Part shown: one piece after another, positions 56,178 through 64,000 of the stretch
Layout of the letters: each line of letters begins with the position of its first letter
How positions within the stretch are numbered: the first letter of the stretch is position 1
Source: Paenibacillus sp. AN1007
GTDB taxonomy: Bacteria > Bacillota > Bacilli > Paenibacillales > Paenibacillaceae
NCBI RefSeq assembly: GCF_040702995.1
Contig: NZ_CP159992.1
Location: 3,373,501-3,437,500 of the forward strand
Length of the DNA stretch: 64,000 nt
Direction of reading: 5' to 3'
Program-made: the position numbers and the translations under genes
The notes under the pieces: model-generated
Database searches by the model: none
Seen by the model: the letters and a program-made list of their open reading frames with translations, nothing else
What the model was told of the DNA's origin: nothing

Positions 56178-56203
56178 AAAATCAGCCTCCCCCCACGAAT
56201 AAT

Positions 56204-57547
56204 TTATACGCGTTCCGGAACGGTTAGACCTTCTGAAGCAGCAAATTTGGCGATGCCGTCCAAGGCACGGTTCGCAAGTGCTTCATTTTTTTCTTTTTTA
56301 TTGCGAATTTTCGTTTCCAGCTTCGGAAGCAGACCAAAGTTTGCATTCATCGGTTGGAAGTGTTTAAAGTCCGCAGTGGTAATATATTGAGCCATGCTGC
56401 CTAATGTCGTTTCTACCGGCAGTACAACCAGTTCCTGTCCCAGTGCTGCTTTGGCCGCATTCATGCCAGCAATCAGACCAGATGCTGCAGACTCAACGTA
56501 CCCTTCCACCCCTGTCATCTGACCGGCAAAGAACAGGTTTGGACGCTCTTTAAACTGGTAAGTCGGACGAAGCAGCTTTGGCGAGTTAATAAATGTATTC
56601 CGGTGCATAACACCGTAACGCACAAACTCGGCATTCTCAAGTCCAGGGATTAGAGAGAAGACACGTTTCTGCTCTCCCCATTTCAGATGGGTTTGGAACC
56701 CAACCAGGTTATACAGCGTTCCCGCTGCATTGTCCTGTCTAAGCTGCACTACCGCGTGCGGGAGTTCTCCTGTATGTGGATTAACCAAACCTACCGGCTT
56801 CATTGGACCGAACAATGCCGTTTGTTTACCACGTTTCATCATCACTTCAATCGGCATGCAGCCTTCGAAATAGATTTCTTTCTCAAATTCTTTGAGCTGA
56901 GCAACCTCGGCTGTAATCAGAGCTTCATAGAAAACATCAAACTCTTCTTCGGTCATCGGGCAGTTCAGATAGGCTGCTTCCCCTTTATCATAACGAGATG
57001 CAAGATATACTTTATTCATATCAATGGAATCTTTTTCAATAATCGGTGCGGCTGCATCATAAAAATAGAAATATTCCTCACCCATCAACGCCTTGATCTG
57101 CTCGGACAATGCTGGTGAAGTGAGCGGACCGGTTGCTACAACTACGATGCCATCCTCTGGCAATGAAGTAAGTTCCTCGTTCACCACTTCAATCAGTGGA
57201 TGCTGATGCAGTGTCGATGTGATCTCGCCAGAGAATCCGTCCCGGTCAACAGCCAAAGCTCCGCCCGCAGGAACAGCATGCCGATCAGCCGCACCGAGAA
57301 CGAGCGAATTCAGCATTCTCATTTCTTCTTTCAAAACACCTACAGCATTGGCCAGTCCATTGGCACGAAGTGAGTTGCTGCAGACGAGTTCCGCAAATTT
57401 ATCCGTATGATGAGCCGGCGTTTTAACAACCGGTCTCATTTCAACTAATTTCACCCGTACACCGCGGCTGGCGATCTGCCACGCCGCTTCAGACCCAGCC
57501 AGTCCTGCACCAATAACCGTTACTTGTTGTTCACTTGTCAAAATCAT
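56204..57547 (-). CDS. trmFO: Methylenetetrahydrofolate-tRNA-(uracil-5-)-methyltransferase TrmFO
   Basis: FAD- and folate-dependent enzyme that makes m5U54 in the tRNA T loop. It has 447 aa: dinucleotide motif [36 protein letters not shown], the catalytic Cys region [20 protein letters not shown], and [20 protein letters not shown]. The ATG at 57547 or a TTG at 57541 may be the start; the GGGGG site favours neither clearly. It lies between topA and hslV. Confidence 0.97.
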   Translation of the reverse strand: MILTSEQQVTVIGAGLAGSEAAWQIASRGVRVKLVEMRPVVKTPAHHTDKFAELVCSNSLRANGLANAVGVLKEEMRMLNSLVLGAADRHAVPAGGALAVDRDGFSGEITSTLHQHPLIEVVNEELTSLPEDGIVVVATGPLTSPALSEQIKALMGEEYFYFYDAAAPIIEKDSIDMNKVYLASRYDKGEAAYLNCPMTEEEFDVFYEALITAEVAQLKEFEKEIYFEGCMPIEVMMKRGKQTALFGPMKPVGLVNPHTGELPHAVVQLRQDNAAGTLYNLVGFQTHLKWGEQKRVFSLIPGLENAEFVRYGVMHRNTFINSPKLLRPTYQFKERPNLFFAGQMTGVEGYVESAASGLIAGMNAAKAALGQELVVLPVETTLGSMAQYITTADFKHFQPMNANFGLLPKLETKIRNKKEKNEALANRALDGIAKFAASEGLTVPERV

Positions 57548-57563
57548 TTACCCCCATCGTATG

Positions 57564-59663
57564 CTAATCCGTTGATTCATCTTCCGGCTCTTCCACCGGC
57601 TCCTGATGATCACATGAAGTACACTGCAGTCTTGTTCCTTTTTTATTTCGCTTCTCAATCATTAAAGATCCGCAGCTAGGGCAGGGCTTCGCTGAAGGTT
57701 TATCCCAGGATACAAAATCACATTCCGGATATTTGTCACAGCCATAGAATATACGTCCTTTTTTACTGCGGCGCTCCACGACATGCCCTTCCTTACACTT
57801 TGGACAAGTGACGCCGATATCTTTGATGATCGGTTTTGTATTACGGCAATCAGGGAATCCTGAACATGCGAGGAACTTTCCAAAACGGCCGAGTTTGTAT
57901 ACGAGCGGTTTGCCGCATTTCTCGCAAATCTCGTCCGAAACCTCATCTTCAATCTCGATCTCTTTCATTTCTTCTTCGGCAAACTCCAGCCGCTTCTCGA
58001 AAGATTCATAGAATTCAGCCAGAACTTTAACCCAGTCTTCCGAGCCTTCCTCCACATGGTCGAGGTCACCTTCCATGTTAGCAGTAAATTCAACATTCAG
58101 AATTTCCGGGAAAAACTCTTCCATCTGTTCGATGACCAGTTCTCCGAGTTCTGTAGGCATAAATTTCTTTTCTTCAATCGCCACATATCCGCGCTTCTGG
58201 ATCGTCTCCAGTGTTGGCGCATATGTACTCGGTCTACCTATGCCCAGTTCTTCCAACGTTTTGACAAGACGTGCTTCCGTATAACGCGGCGGCGGCTGCG
58301 TAAAGTGCTGTTTCGGCTCAATCTCCTGTTTCTCAAGCACATCTCCGCTCTTCAGCGGAGGCAGTAAACGATCTTCTTCAGTCGTACCATCGTCATTGCC
58401 TTCAACATAAACTTTCATAAATCCATGGAAACGTACTTTCGAACCTGCCGCACGGAAAATCGTATCTCCAGCAGCTATGTCCACCGAAAGTGTATCCAGA
58501 ATAGCTGAAGACATCTGGCTTGCTACAAAACGTTCCCAAATCAGTTTGTATAAACGGAATTGATCTCGGCTCATGAATGATTTAATCGAATCCGGTTCAC
58601 GCAGGATCGAGGTTGGTCTGATCGCTTCATGTGCATCCTGAGCGTTGGAAGCCTTCTTGGAATAATTCCGCGGACTCTCCGGTGCATACGTTTCGCCATA
58701 TTTGCCGATGATGTATTCTTTGGCTTCTTCTTGAGCGGAAGCTGCGATACGTGTCGAGTCTGTACGCATATAGGTGATCAGACCGACTGTACCTTCTTTT
58801 CCAAGGTCCACACCTTCATACAGCTGCTGTGCAACCGACATCGTTTTGGAAGCCCGGAAATTAAGTTTACGTGCCGCTTCCTGCTGCAGTGAACTTGTCG
58901 TAAACGGCGCAGAAGGGTTGCGAGTACGTTCCTTCTCTTTAACTTCCTTAATCGTAAAGTCCGCGCCTTCGATCTGTTTTAGAATCGCCTGCACTTCCGC
59001 TTCGCTGCCAAGTTCTGTTTTGGTACCGTTCAACTTATGAAATTTCGCTTCAAACGGGTTTCCATCTGCACTAAGCTTGGCCGTAATGCTCCAGTACTCT
59101 TCCGGTTCGAATTCATCGATTTCATTTTCACGATCCAGAATAATTTTGACTGCTACGGACTGAACCCTCCCCGCAGACAAACCCTTCTTTACTTTCTTCC
59201 ATAATAACGGACTGATCTTGTATCCAACGAGCCGATCCAAAATACGTCTTGCTTGCTGAGCATTGACCAGATCCATATTAATTTTACGCGGCGTTTTGAA
59301 AGCATCTTTAACCGCCTGTTTCGTGATTTCATTGAATACAACCCGGCAATCTGCTGTATCATCCAGTTCAAGCGCATGCGCTAAATGCCAGGCAATGGCT
59401 TCACCCTCACGATCCGGGTCAGCTGCGAGATACACTTTTTTCACTTTCTTGCGTGCATCCTTAAGTTCTTTCAATACTGAACCTTTACCGCGGATCGTAA
59501 TATATTTCGGATTAAAATCGTTCTCAACCTCAACGCCGATCTGACTCTTTGGCAAATCGCGCACATGTCCCATCGAAGCTTTCACGATGAACTTGCTGCC
59601 TAAATATTTGCCAATGGTCTTTGCCTTTGAGGGCGACTCCACGATTACGAGTGCATCCGCCAT
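57564..59663 (-). CDS. topA: DNA topoisomerase I
   Basis: Type IA enzyme that relaxes negative supercoils. It has 699 aa. The TOPRIM domain has [18 protein letters not shown] and [20 protein letters not shown]. The catalytic Tyr is in [14 protein letters not shown]. Three C-terminal Cys4 zinc ribbons follow: CEKCGKPL...[11 protein letters not shown]...CDF and CPSCGSLM...CTSC. The ATG at 59663 follows GAGGAGG. It lies downstream of dprA. Confidence 0.98.
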   Translation of the reverse strand: MADALVIVESPSKAKTIGKYLGSKFIVKASMGHVRDLPKSQIGVEVENDFNPKYITIRGKGSVLKELKDARKKVKKVYLAADPDREGEAIAWHLAHALELDDTADCRVVFNEITKQAVKDAFKTPRKINMDLVNAQQARRILDRLVGYKISPLLWKKVKKGLSAGRVQSVAVKIILDRENEIDEFEPEEYWSITAKLSADGNPFEAKFHKLNGTKTELGSEAEVQAILKQIEGADFTIKEVKEKERTRNPSAPFTTSSLQQEAARKLNFRASKTMSVAQQLYEGVDLGKEGTVGLITYMRTDSTRIAASAQEEAKEYIIGKYGETYAPESPRNYSKKASNAQDAHEAIRPTSILREPDSIKSFMSRDQFRLYKLIWERFVASQMSSAILDTLSVDIAAGDTIFRAAGSKVRFHGFMKVYVEGNDDGTTEEDRLLPPLKSGDVLEKQEIEPKQHFTQPPPRYTEARLVKTLEELGIGRPSTYAPTLETIQKRGYVAIEEKKFMPTELGELVIEQMEEFFPEILNVEFTANMEGDLDHVEEGSEDWVKVLAEFYESFEKRLEFAEEEMKEIEIEDEVSDEICEKCGKPLVYKLGRFGKFLACSGFPDCRNTKPIIKDIGVTCPKCKEGHVVERRSKKGRIFYGCDKYPECDFVSWDKPSAKPCPSCGSLMIEKRNKKGTRLQCTSCDHQEPVEEPEDESTD

Positions 59664-59700
59664 AGGTTCATCCTCCTCTCAGTCATGAAACTGTTTCCTG

Positions 59701-59744
59701 CTATATAAGCTCTTGTTGTGTAAATCATCGTTCGACTTATATAG
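59701..59744 (-). promoter_or_regulatory. Inverted repeat in the topA leader
   Basis: CTATATAAG and CTTATATAG, nine perfect bases each, 26 bases apart, just upstream of topA. It could be a hairpin in the leader or two half-sites for a regulator. No good -35/-10 pair was found in the dprA-topA gap. Confidence 0.35.
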
Positions 59745-59808
59745 TTAAATGCTTCATATCATTCTTCTTATTTTATATTCTCCACATACTGCACAGGCTG
59801 CAGCATCG

Positions 59809-60939
59809 TCATACCCTCGCATACTTGGTTCCTGGTAATTGGCTAATCTGCTTTTTTATGATTAAAGATAACAGAACTGAATGTAAATGTCCAAAATCCC
59901 AACCTAAACGGTCAATCAGCTGATCCAAAGATTGCTCTTCCTGCTCAAGTAAAACGATAATATGCTGTTCATCTGAAGAGAGCTTTATATCCGGAAACAA
60001 ACCTGGCTCTGCAGATCCTGCTGTTTCTGCCGAACGTCCTCTATTGTAAGGAAGTTGTTCTGCATTTGGCAAGTCCAAACGATACTCTTCCAATAAATCA
60101 GCTGCACAAGTGACCAATTTCGCCCCTTGGCGAATCAAATTATGGGCCCCGCGACTTTTTGGAGACGTAATCGGCCCCGGAACTGCAAATACATCCCTGC
60201 CTGCTTCCAGTGCTGCATCTGCAGTAATAAGTGAACCACTTCGTATATCTGCTTCCACGACAAGCGTACCGAGTGTTAATCCCGCAATAATCCGGTTTCG
60301 CTCGGGAAAAAGACCTTGACGTGCTCTAGTTCCCAATGGATATTCCGACAAAAGAAGACCCGTTTCAGCAATCTGTTCTGCAAGGCTTGTATTTTCAGAT
60401 GGATACACATGATCAATGCCTGTGCCAAAAACGGCAATCGTCTTCCCACCTGTCCGGATTACGGCTTCATGACAGACGCGATCTATGCCCCTGGCGAGTC
60501 CACTTACAATGGTTAACCCGGCATTGCTCAATTGCTCAGCAAGTTTTTCACCAACCTTACGTCCATATACTGTAGGCATCCGTGTCCCCACCATAGCAAT
60601 CGAAGGCTGATGTAATAAACGACTATCTCCCCGAGCATACATAATCCAGGGCGGCTGAACGGTTTCCTTCATTAATATAGGATAATTCGAATCCAGATAA
60701 GTAATAACCTCAATGCCGCGATTATAAACCTGTTCTCTTCTGCTCTCAATCCAGCTGGTATCAAAACCTCTCGCCAAACGAGCTGCCTGATCTTTTCTGA
60801 GTCCCGCCGCCATCCAATCTGCTTCCTTATAATACAGAAGCTCCTGCAGTGAGGACTGCGCTGCCATTAATTTCGAAATACTCTTCTTTCCGATCCCTTC
60901 CATCTCATGCAGTCCAAACAAAATCCAACGTTCTTCCAT
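59809..60939 (-). CDS. dprA: DNA processing protein DprA
   Basis: Loads RecA on incoming single-stranded DNA during natural transformation. It has 376 aa: an N-terminal SAM-like helical domain (GLHEMEGIGKKSISKLM), the Rossmann DprA core (MVGTRMPTVYGRKVGEKLAE, then TIVSGLARGIDRVCHEAVIR and FGTGIDHVYPSENTSLAEQI), and a C-terminal winged-helix domain (LIDRLGWDFGHLHSVLLSLI). It lies between sucD and topA as in B. subtilis. Its promoter carries a cre-like site. Confidence 0.96.
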   Translation of the reverse strand: MEERWILFGLHEMEGIGKKSISKLMAAQSSLQELLYYKEADWMAAGLRKDQAARLARGFDTSWIESRREQVYNRGIEVITYLDSNYPILMKETVQPPWIMYARGDSRLLHQPSIAMVGTRMPTVYGRKVGEKLAEQLSNAGLTIVSGLARGIDRVCHEAVIRTGGKTIAVFGTGIDHVYPSENTSLAEQIAETGLLLSEYPLGTRARQGLFPERNRIIAGLTLGTLVVEADIRSGSLITADAALEAGRDVFAVPGPITSPKSRGAHNLIRQGAKLVTCAADLLEEYRLDLPNAEQLPYNRGRSAETAGSAEPGLFPDIKLSSDEQHIIVLLEQEEQSLDQLIDRLGWDFGHLHSVLLSLIIKKQISQLPGTKYARV

Positions 60940-60956
60940 ACGACCTGCCCCCCGTA

Positions 60957-60978
60957 AAAGAGGAGAAAAACTCCCCTC
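60957..60978 (-). promoter_or_regulatory. Terminator-like hairpin in the dprA leader
   Basis: On the minus strand GGGGAG TTTTT CTCCTC followed by TTTT, just before the dprA ribosome-binding site and downstream of its putative promoter. A short stem; partial attenuation is possible. Confidence 0.35.
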
Positions 60979-60980
60979 AT

Positions 60981-61018
60981 ATTGTGTGATAAGACACGAT
61001 AAATTGCAAGCGTTTGCA
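60981..61018 (-). promoter_or_regulatory. Candidate dprA promoter with a cre-like operator
   Basis: Minus-strand TTGCAA (61004-61009) and CACAAT (60981-60986) are 17 bases apart. TGCAAGCGTTTGCA (61005-61018) overlaps the -35. It matches the CcpA consensus TGNAARCGNWWWCA at all but one position and is nearly symmetric, so it reads well on both strands. CcpA bound here would block RNA polymerase. Confidence 0.55.
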
Positions 61019-61062
61019 CCGTTTGTCCTTATAAATTCTTCTGCATTTTGTTAAAAAAACGC

Positions 61063-61104
61063 AAAAAAAGCAACCCTTCGTCCTGTAAGGACAAAAGGTT
61101 GCTT
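61063..61104 (-). terminator. Terminator of sucCD
   Basis: On the minus strand AAGCAACC...TGTCC TTACA GGACG...GGTTGCTT forms a long stem with a small internal loop, followed by TTTTT. Confidence 0.88.
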
Positions 61105-61111
61105 ACCTTTA

Positions 61112-61177
61112 CCGTTTCCCTGAAGAAACCGCTCCAACAATGAATGATTCAGGAGCAGTTTCTTCTATTATAAACGG
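61112..61177 (-). promoter_or_regulatory. Nested hairpin directly after sucD
   Basis: Outer arms CCGTTT/AAACGG enclose a long inner stem (GAAGAAAC-GCTCC with GGAGC-GTTTCTTC, one mismatch). No U run follows, so it is not the terminator, which lies further on. It may stabilise the 3' end of sucCD mRNA. Confidence 0.45.
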
Positions 61178-61183
61178 AATAGA

Positions 61184-62113
61184 TTAATGCGTTGTGCACA
61201 AATTCAAAATACCGCGTTCTTCAAGCACGCTTACCAAAGTAGAGCCCATTTCGGCCGGTGTTGGAGCAACTTTGATACCGCAAGATTCAAGCTTCGCAAT
61301 TTTCTCTTTGGCAGTACCTTTACCGCCAGAGATAATCGCACCCGCATGACCCATACGTTTGCCTGGAGGCGCCGTAACTCCGCCGATGAAACCTACCACC
61401 GGTTTAGTCATGTTAGCTGCCACCCATTCTGCTGCATCCTCTTCCGCAGTACCACCGATCTCACCGATCATGATCACGGCGTGCGTCTGTGGATCTTCAT
61501 TGAAGCGTTTCAGGATATCGATAAACTCGGAGCCTTTAACCGGGTCTCCCCCAATCCCTACAGCAGAAGATTGACCAATGCCGCGTGTTGTGAGCTGATG
61601 AACAGCCTCATACGTCAGTGTTCCGCTGCGGGAAACAACGCCGACATGTCCTGGCATATGAATGTATCCAGGCATAATACCGATCTTACATTCTCCCGGT
61701 GTGATAACACCTGGACAGTTAGGACCGATCAAAACCGTATTTTTGCCGTCCATGAAACGGTCTACTTTGACCATATCAAGAACAGGGATACCTTCCGTAA
61801 TACAGATAACAAGATCCAGCTCTGCATCGACAGCTTCCATGATGGAATCTGCAGCGAATGCAGGAGGAACATAGATGACGCTCGCTGTTGCGCCAGTCGC
61901 TTCCTTCGCTTCCTGCACCGTGTTGAATACCGGCAGGCTGACGACTGAGCCGTCTTCCAGCGTGATGTCAACATTGGTTCCGCCTTTACCTGGCGTAACA
62001 CCGCCTACCATCTGGGTTCCGTAGTCCAATGCGCCCTTCGTGTGGAACATTCCCGTTGAACCCGTAATGCCTTGCGTAATGACTTTTGTATTTTTATCAA
62101 TCAAAATACTCAC
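61184..62113 (-). CDS. sucD: Succinyl-CoA synthetase, alpha subunit
   Basis: TCA-cycle enzyme forming succinate and NTP from succinyl-CoA. It has 309 aa. CoA-binding Rossmann region [55 protein letters not shown], and the phosphohistidine loop [16 protein letters not shown]. It lies 63 bases after sucC and is followed by a strong terminator. Confidence 0.97.
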   Translation of the reverse strand: MSILIDKNTKVITQGITGSTGMFHTKGALDYGTQMVGGVTPGKGGTNVDITLEDGSVVSLPVFNTVQEAKEATGATASVIYVPPAFAADSIMEAVDAELDLVICITEGIPVLDMVKVDRFMDGKNTVLIGPNCPGVITPGECKIGIMPGYIHMPGHVGVVSRSGTLTYEAVHQLTTRGIGQSSAVGIGGDPVKGSEFIDILKRFNEDPQTHAVIMIGEIGGTAEEDAAEWVAANMTKPVVGFIGGVTAPPGKRMGHAGAIISGGKGTAKEKIAKLESCGIKVAPTPAEMGSTLVSVLEERGILNLCTTH

Positions 62114-62176
62114 GTTGCTTCACATCCTTACGGTTATTTTTCAATTCCCGGACAGCTCCGGTACGAAGGAATGAAC

Positions 62177-63337
62177 TTATTTTACGAGGGCCACAATTTT
62201 CTGTGCTCCATCGGCCATGGAATCCGCAGGAACGATATTCAGGCCGGATTCGCCCAAAATGCGTTTACCCAGTTCCACGTTAGTTCCTTCAAGACGAACA
62301 ACCAGCGGTTTGGTCAGGCCAAGCTGCTTCGCTGCTTCAACAACACCGTTGGCAATGACATCACAACGCATGATCCCACCGAAGATGTTAACAAAGATTC
62401 CGGCTACTTTGGCATCAGACAGAATGATCTTGAATGCTTCCGTAACTTTCTCTGTTGTTGCACCGCCCCCAACATCAAGGAAGTTAGCCGGGTCTCCACC
62501 GTAATATTTAATGATGTCCATCGTTGCCATCGCAAGTCCCGCACCGTTAACCATACAGCCAATGTTGCCGTCAAGCGCTATGTAGCTGAGGTCGTATTTG
62601 GAAGCTTCGATTTCTTTTTCATCTTCCTCATCCAGGTCACGCAGTTCTTGAATATCCTTGTGACGGAAGAGTGCATTGGAGTCGAAATTCAGCTTCGCAT
62701 CCAGCGCGATAACGTTTCCATCTCCGGTAACAACCAGCGGGTTGATCTCGGCGATAGAGCAATCTTTTTCGACAAATGCCTTGTACAAGGCGAGCATGAA
62801 CTTCACAGCTTTGTTCACGAGTTCATTCGGAATATTAATGCTGTAAGCCAGCTTGCGTGCCTGGAACACTTGAAGCCCGATTGCAGGGTCAACAATCTCT
62901 TTAAAAATTTTCTCAGGTGTTGCTTCAGCGACTTCTTCGATCTCTGTACCGCCTTCTTCGGAAGCCATCATAACCACACGGCCTGTGGCACGATCCACAA
63001 CTACACCCACATAATACTCTTTGCGGATATCGCATCCTTCTTCAATCAGAAGACGTTTCACTTCTTTACCTTCTGGTCCTGTCTGATGGGTCACTAATAC
63101 TTTGCCCAAAATTTCGGAGGCATAGGCACGAACTTCCTCTGTGCTCTTTGCTACTTTCACACCGCCGGCTTTACCCCGGCCTCCTGCGTGAATTTGCGCT
63201 TTAACTACAGTCACCGGACTGCCCAGTGCCTCTGCGGCCGCAACCGCTTCATCGACTGTATAAGCAACCTTCCCATTAGGAACGGTAACTCCATACTGTT
63301 TCAGTACTTCTTTTCCTTGATATTCATGGATATTCAT
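62177..63337 (-). CDS. sucC: Succinyl-CoA synthetase, beta subunit
   Basis: ATP-grasp subunit, 386 aa. [17 protein letters not shown] at the N-terminus, [20 protein letters not shown] (nucleotide binding), [20 protein letters not shown] (metal site), and the C-terminal power-helix region [20 protein letters not shown]. The ATG is at 63337. First gene of sucCD. In B. subtilis ylqH precedes it; here an OhrR-like gene does. Confidence 0.97.
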   Translation of the reverse strand: MNIHEYQGKEVLKQYGVTVPNGKVAYTVDEAVAAAEALGSPVTVVKAQIHAGGRGKAGGVKVAKSTEEVRAYASEILGKVLVTHQTGPEGKEVKRLLIEEGCDIRKEYYVGVVVDRATGRVVMMASEEGGTEIEEVAEATPEKIFKEIVDPAIGLQVFQARKLAYSINIPNELVNKAVKFMLALYKAFVEKDCSIAEINPLVVTGDGNVIALDAKLNFDSNALFRHKDIQELRDLDEEDEKEIEASKYDLSYIALDGNIGCMVNGAGLAMATMDIIKYYGGDPANFLDVGGGATTEKVTEAFKIILSDAKVAGIFVNIFGGIMRCDVIANGVVEAAKQLGLTKPLVVRLEGTNVELGKRILGESGLNIVPADSMADGAQKIVALVK

Positions 63338-63428
63338 TCTCGAATCCTCCTATCAACATGACTGCAACAAGGCGGGCTGGTAGACGAACAAAAGACATAT
63401 GTTGACTATTTTCACTTAAACCCAATTC

Positions 63429-63457
63429 ATTGTAACACGTTTTTAAAACGCTTTCCT
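63429..63457 (-). promoter_or_regulatory. Extended -10 promoter of sucCD with a weak cre-like site
   Basis: Minus-strand TGTTACAAT is an extended -10 (TACAAT at 63429-63434); the -35 position holds AGGAAA, a poor match. GGAAAGCGTTTTAA (63443-63456) fits the CcpA consensus TGNAARCGNWWWCA at 12 of 14 positions and lies between -35 and -10. Catabolite control of sucCD is an inference. Confidence 0.5.
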
Positions 63458-63531
63458 TAAAAAAGTAATGGTTAATAGACAGCTTTTTGATATGGGTATG
63501 ATCCCTTTTTGTGAATGCTTGGATATATATG

Positions 63532-63560
63532 GAAAAACCTCAGCCGAATTAGCTAAGGTT
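63532..63560 (-). terminator. Terminator of the ohrR-like gene
   Basis: On the minus strand AACCTTAGC TAATTCG GCTGAGGTTTTT: a 9-bp stem with one G-T pair and a T run, 22 bases after the stop codon. Confidence 0.8.
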
Positions 63561-63581
63561 CTGTATGCGGGGAAGCTGAAA

Positions 63582-64000
63582 TTATTTTTTAGCAGTGTTT
63601 AGATTCGTTTCGTGAACCTTTGCCAGTAGACCTTTGAATTGACCAAGCAGTGCTTCAAACTCTGTACTGTTCAAGCAGGCATCTCCCTGAATGGCATCAG
63701 GTATAGATAATGCTTTATTTTTGAGCTCGCGTCCCGACTCAGTCAGTGTAATCATCACTTTACGCTCGTCTTGTGCAGAACGCTCCCGATGAATAAACCC
63801 GGCTGCCTGCAAACGTTTCAGCAGCGGAGTCAGGGTACCTGAATCAAGGTACAGTGCCTCTCCGATCTCCTTAACCGTACATTCTTGTCGCTCCCACAAT
63901 ACCATGAGAACCAGGTATTGAGAGTACGTTACACCAAGAACTTCCAAGTAGGGTTGATACAACTTTGTAATTTCACGTGAACAAGCGTATATGGCGAAGC
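63582..64000 (-). CDS. ohrR: MarR/OhrR-family organic-peroxide-sensing repressor, partial (N-terminus beyond right edge)
   Basis: Winged-helix repressor; 139 full codons are visible and the frame continues past the right edge. The segment [18 protein letters not shown] matches OhrR helix 1. The recognition region [20 protein letters not shown] is followed by [20 protein letters not shown], as in OhrR. The reactive Cys of OhrR lies directly before the FxxYAxSRE motif. Here that codon is cut by the boundary and reads xGC, compatible with TGC (Cys). Genes for the peroxidase Ohr are not in view. OhrR is the best call; another MarR member cannot be excluded. Confidence 0.85.
   Translation of the reverse strand, partial: FAIYACSREITKLYQPYLEVLGVTYSQYLVLMVLWERQECTVKEIGEALYLDSGTLTPLLKRLQAAGFIHRERSAQDERKVMITLTESGRELKNKALSIPDAIQGDACLNSTEFEALLGQFKGLLAKVHETNLNTAKK

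Noticed and set aside
62072..63097. Plus-strand open frame (341 aa) opposite sucC
   Set aside because: Antisense shadow of sucC; no domain or ribosome-binding site.

Overview
The window comes from a low-to-moderate GC, motile, Gram-positive member of the Bacillota. The gene content and order fit Paenibacillus or a close relative: a Bacillus-type fla/che operon, FliY with CheC and CheD, PolC, RnpM/YlxQ beside infB, and an OhrR-type MarR regulator. All genes I can support lie on the minus strand, so transcription runs from right to left. The right-to-left order matches the sucCD-dprA-topA-trmFO-hslVU-flagella-rpsB-tsf-pyrH-frr-uppS-cdsA-dxr-rasP-proS-polC-rimP-nusA-infB block known from Bacillus subtilis, with several departures. 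No tRNA, rRNA, IS element, prophage or CRISPR array was found.

Regions in transcription order. (a) 64000-59.8 kb: a partial ohrR-like regulator, sucC-sucD (succinyl-CoA synthetase) and dprA. Cre-like catabolite sites overlap both the sucC and dprA promoters. (b) 59.7-54.1 kb: topA, trmFO and the HslVU (ClpQY) protease. The xerC/codV and codY genes that flank hslVU in Bacillus are absent. (c) 54.1-53.1 kb: a 1-kb AT-rich gap with no convincing gene, holding a long imperfect hairpin and a terminator. (d) 53.1-21.3 kb: one long flagellar/chemotaxis gene train from flgB to a MltG-like gene (37 genes). It covers the rod, MS ring and C ring, the export apparatus and ATPase, hook, CheY/CheB/CheA/CheW/CheC/CheD, FlhF/FlhG and SigD. 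It ends with a FapA-like protein, two little-known small proteins (one SwrB-like) and a short MltG-like protein. Genes are tightly packed, often overlapping by 1-14 bases, and many start with TTG or GTG. (e) 21.3-15.2 kb: rpsB-tsf and pyrH-frr-uppS-cdsA-dxr (translation, nucleotide and envelope lipid genes), separated by several intrinsic terminators or attenuators. (f) 15.2-11.8 kb: a class II lanthipeptide precursor gene and a LanM synthetase gene, inserted between dxr and rasP, which are normally neighbours. No transporter, protease, immunity or regulator gene is beside them. (g) 11.7-1 kb: rasP, an archaeal/eukaryote-like proS, polC, then rimP-nusA-rnpM-ylxQ-infB from a strong sigma-A-type promoter. 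infB runs off the left edge.

Most of the window is ordinary core genome. The best candidates for something new are the orphan lanthipeptide locus with a precursor lacking a double-Gly motif, the catabolite-type operator on dprA, the small genes after sigD, the structured leaders, and the codY/xerC-less gap. Start sites were chosen by eye from Shine-Dalgarno (SD) spacing and remembered family N-termini. No database search was run.
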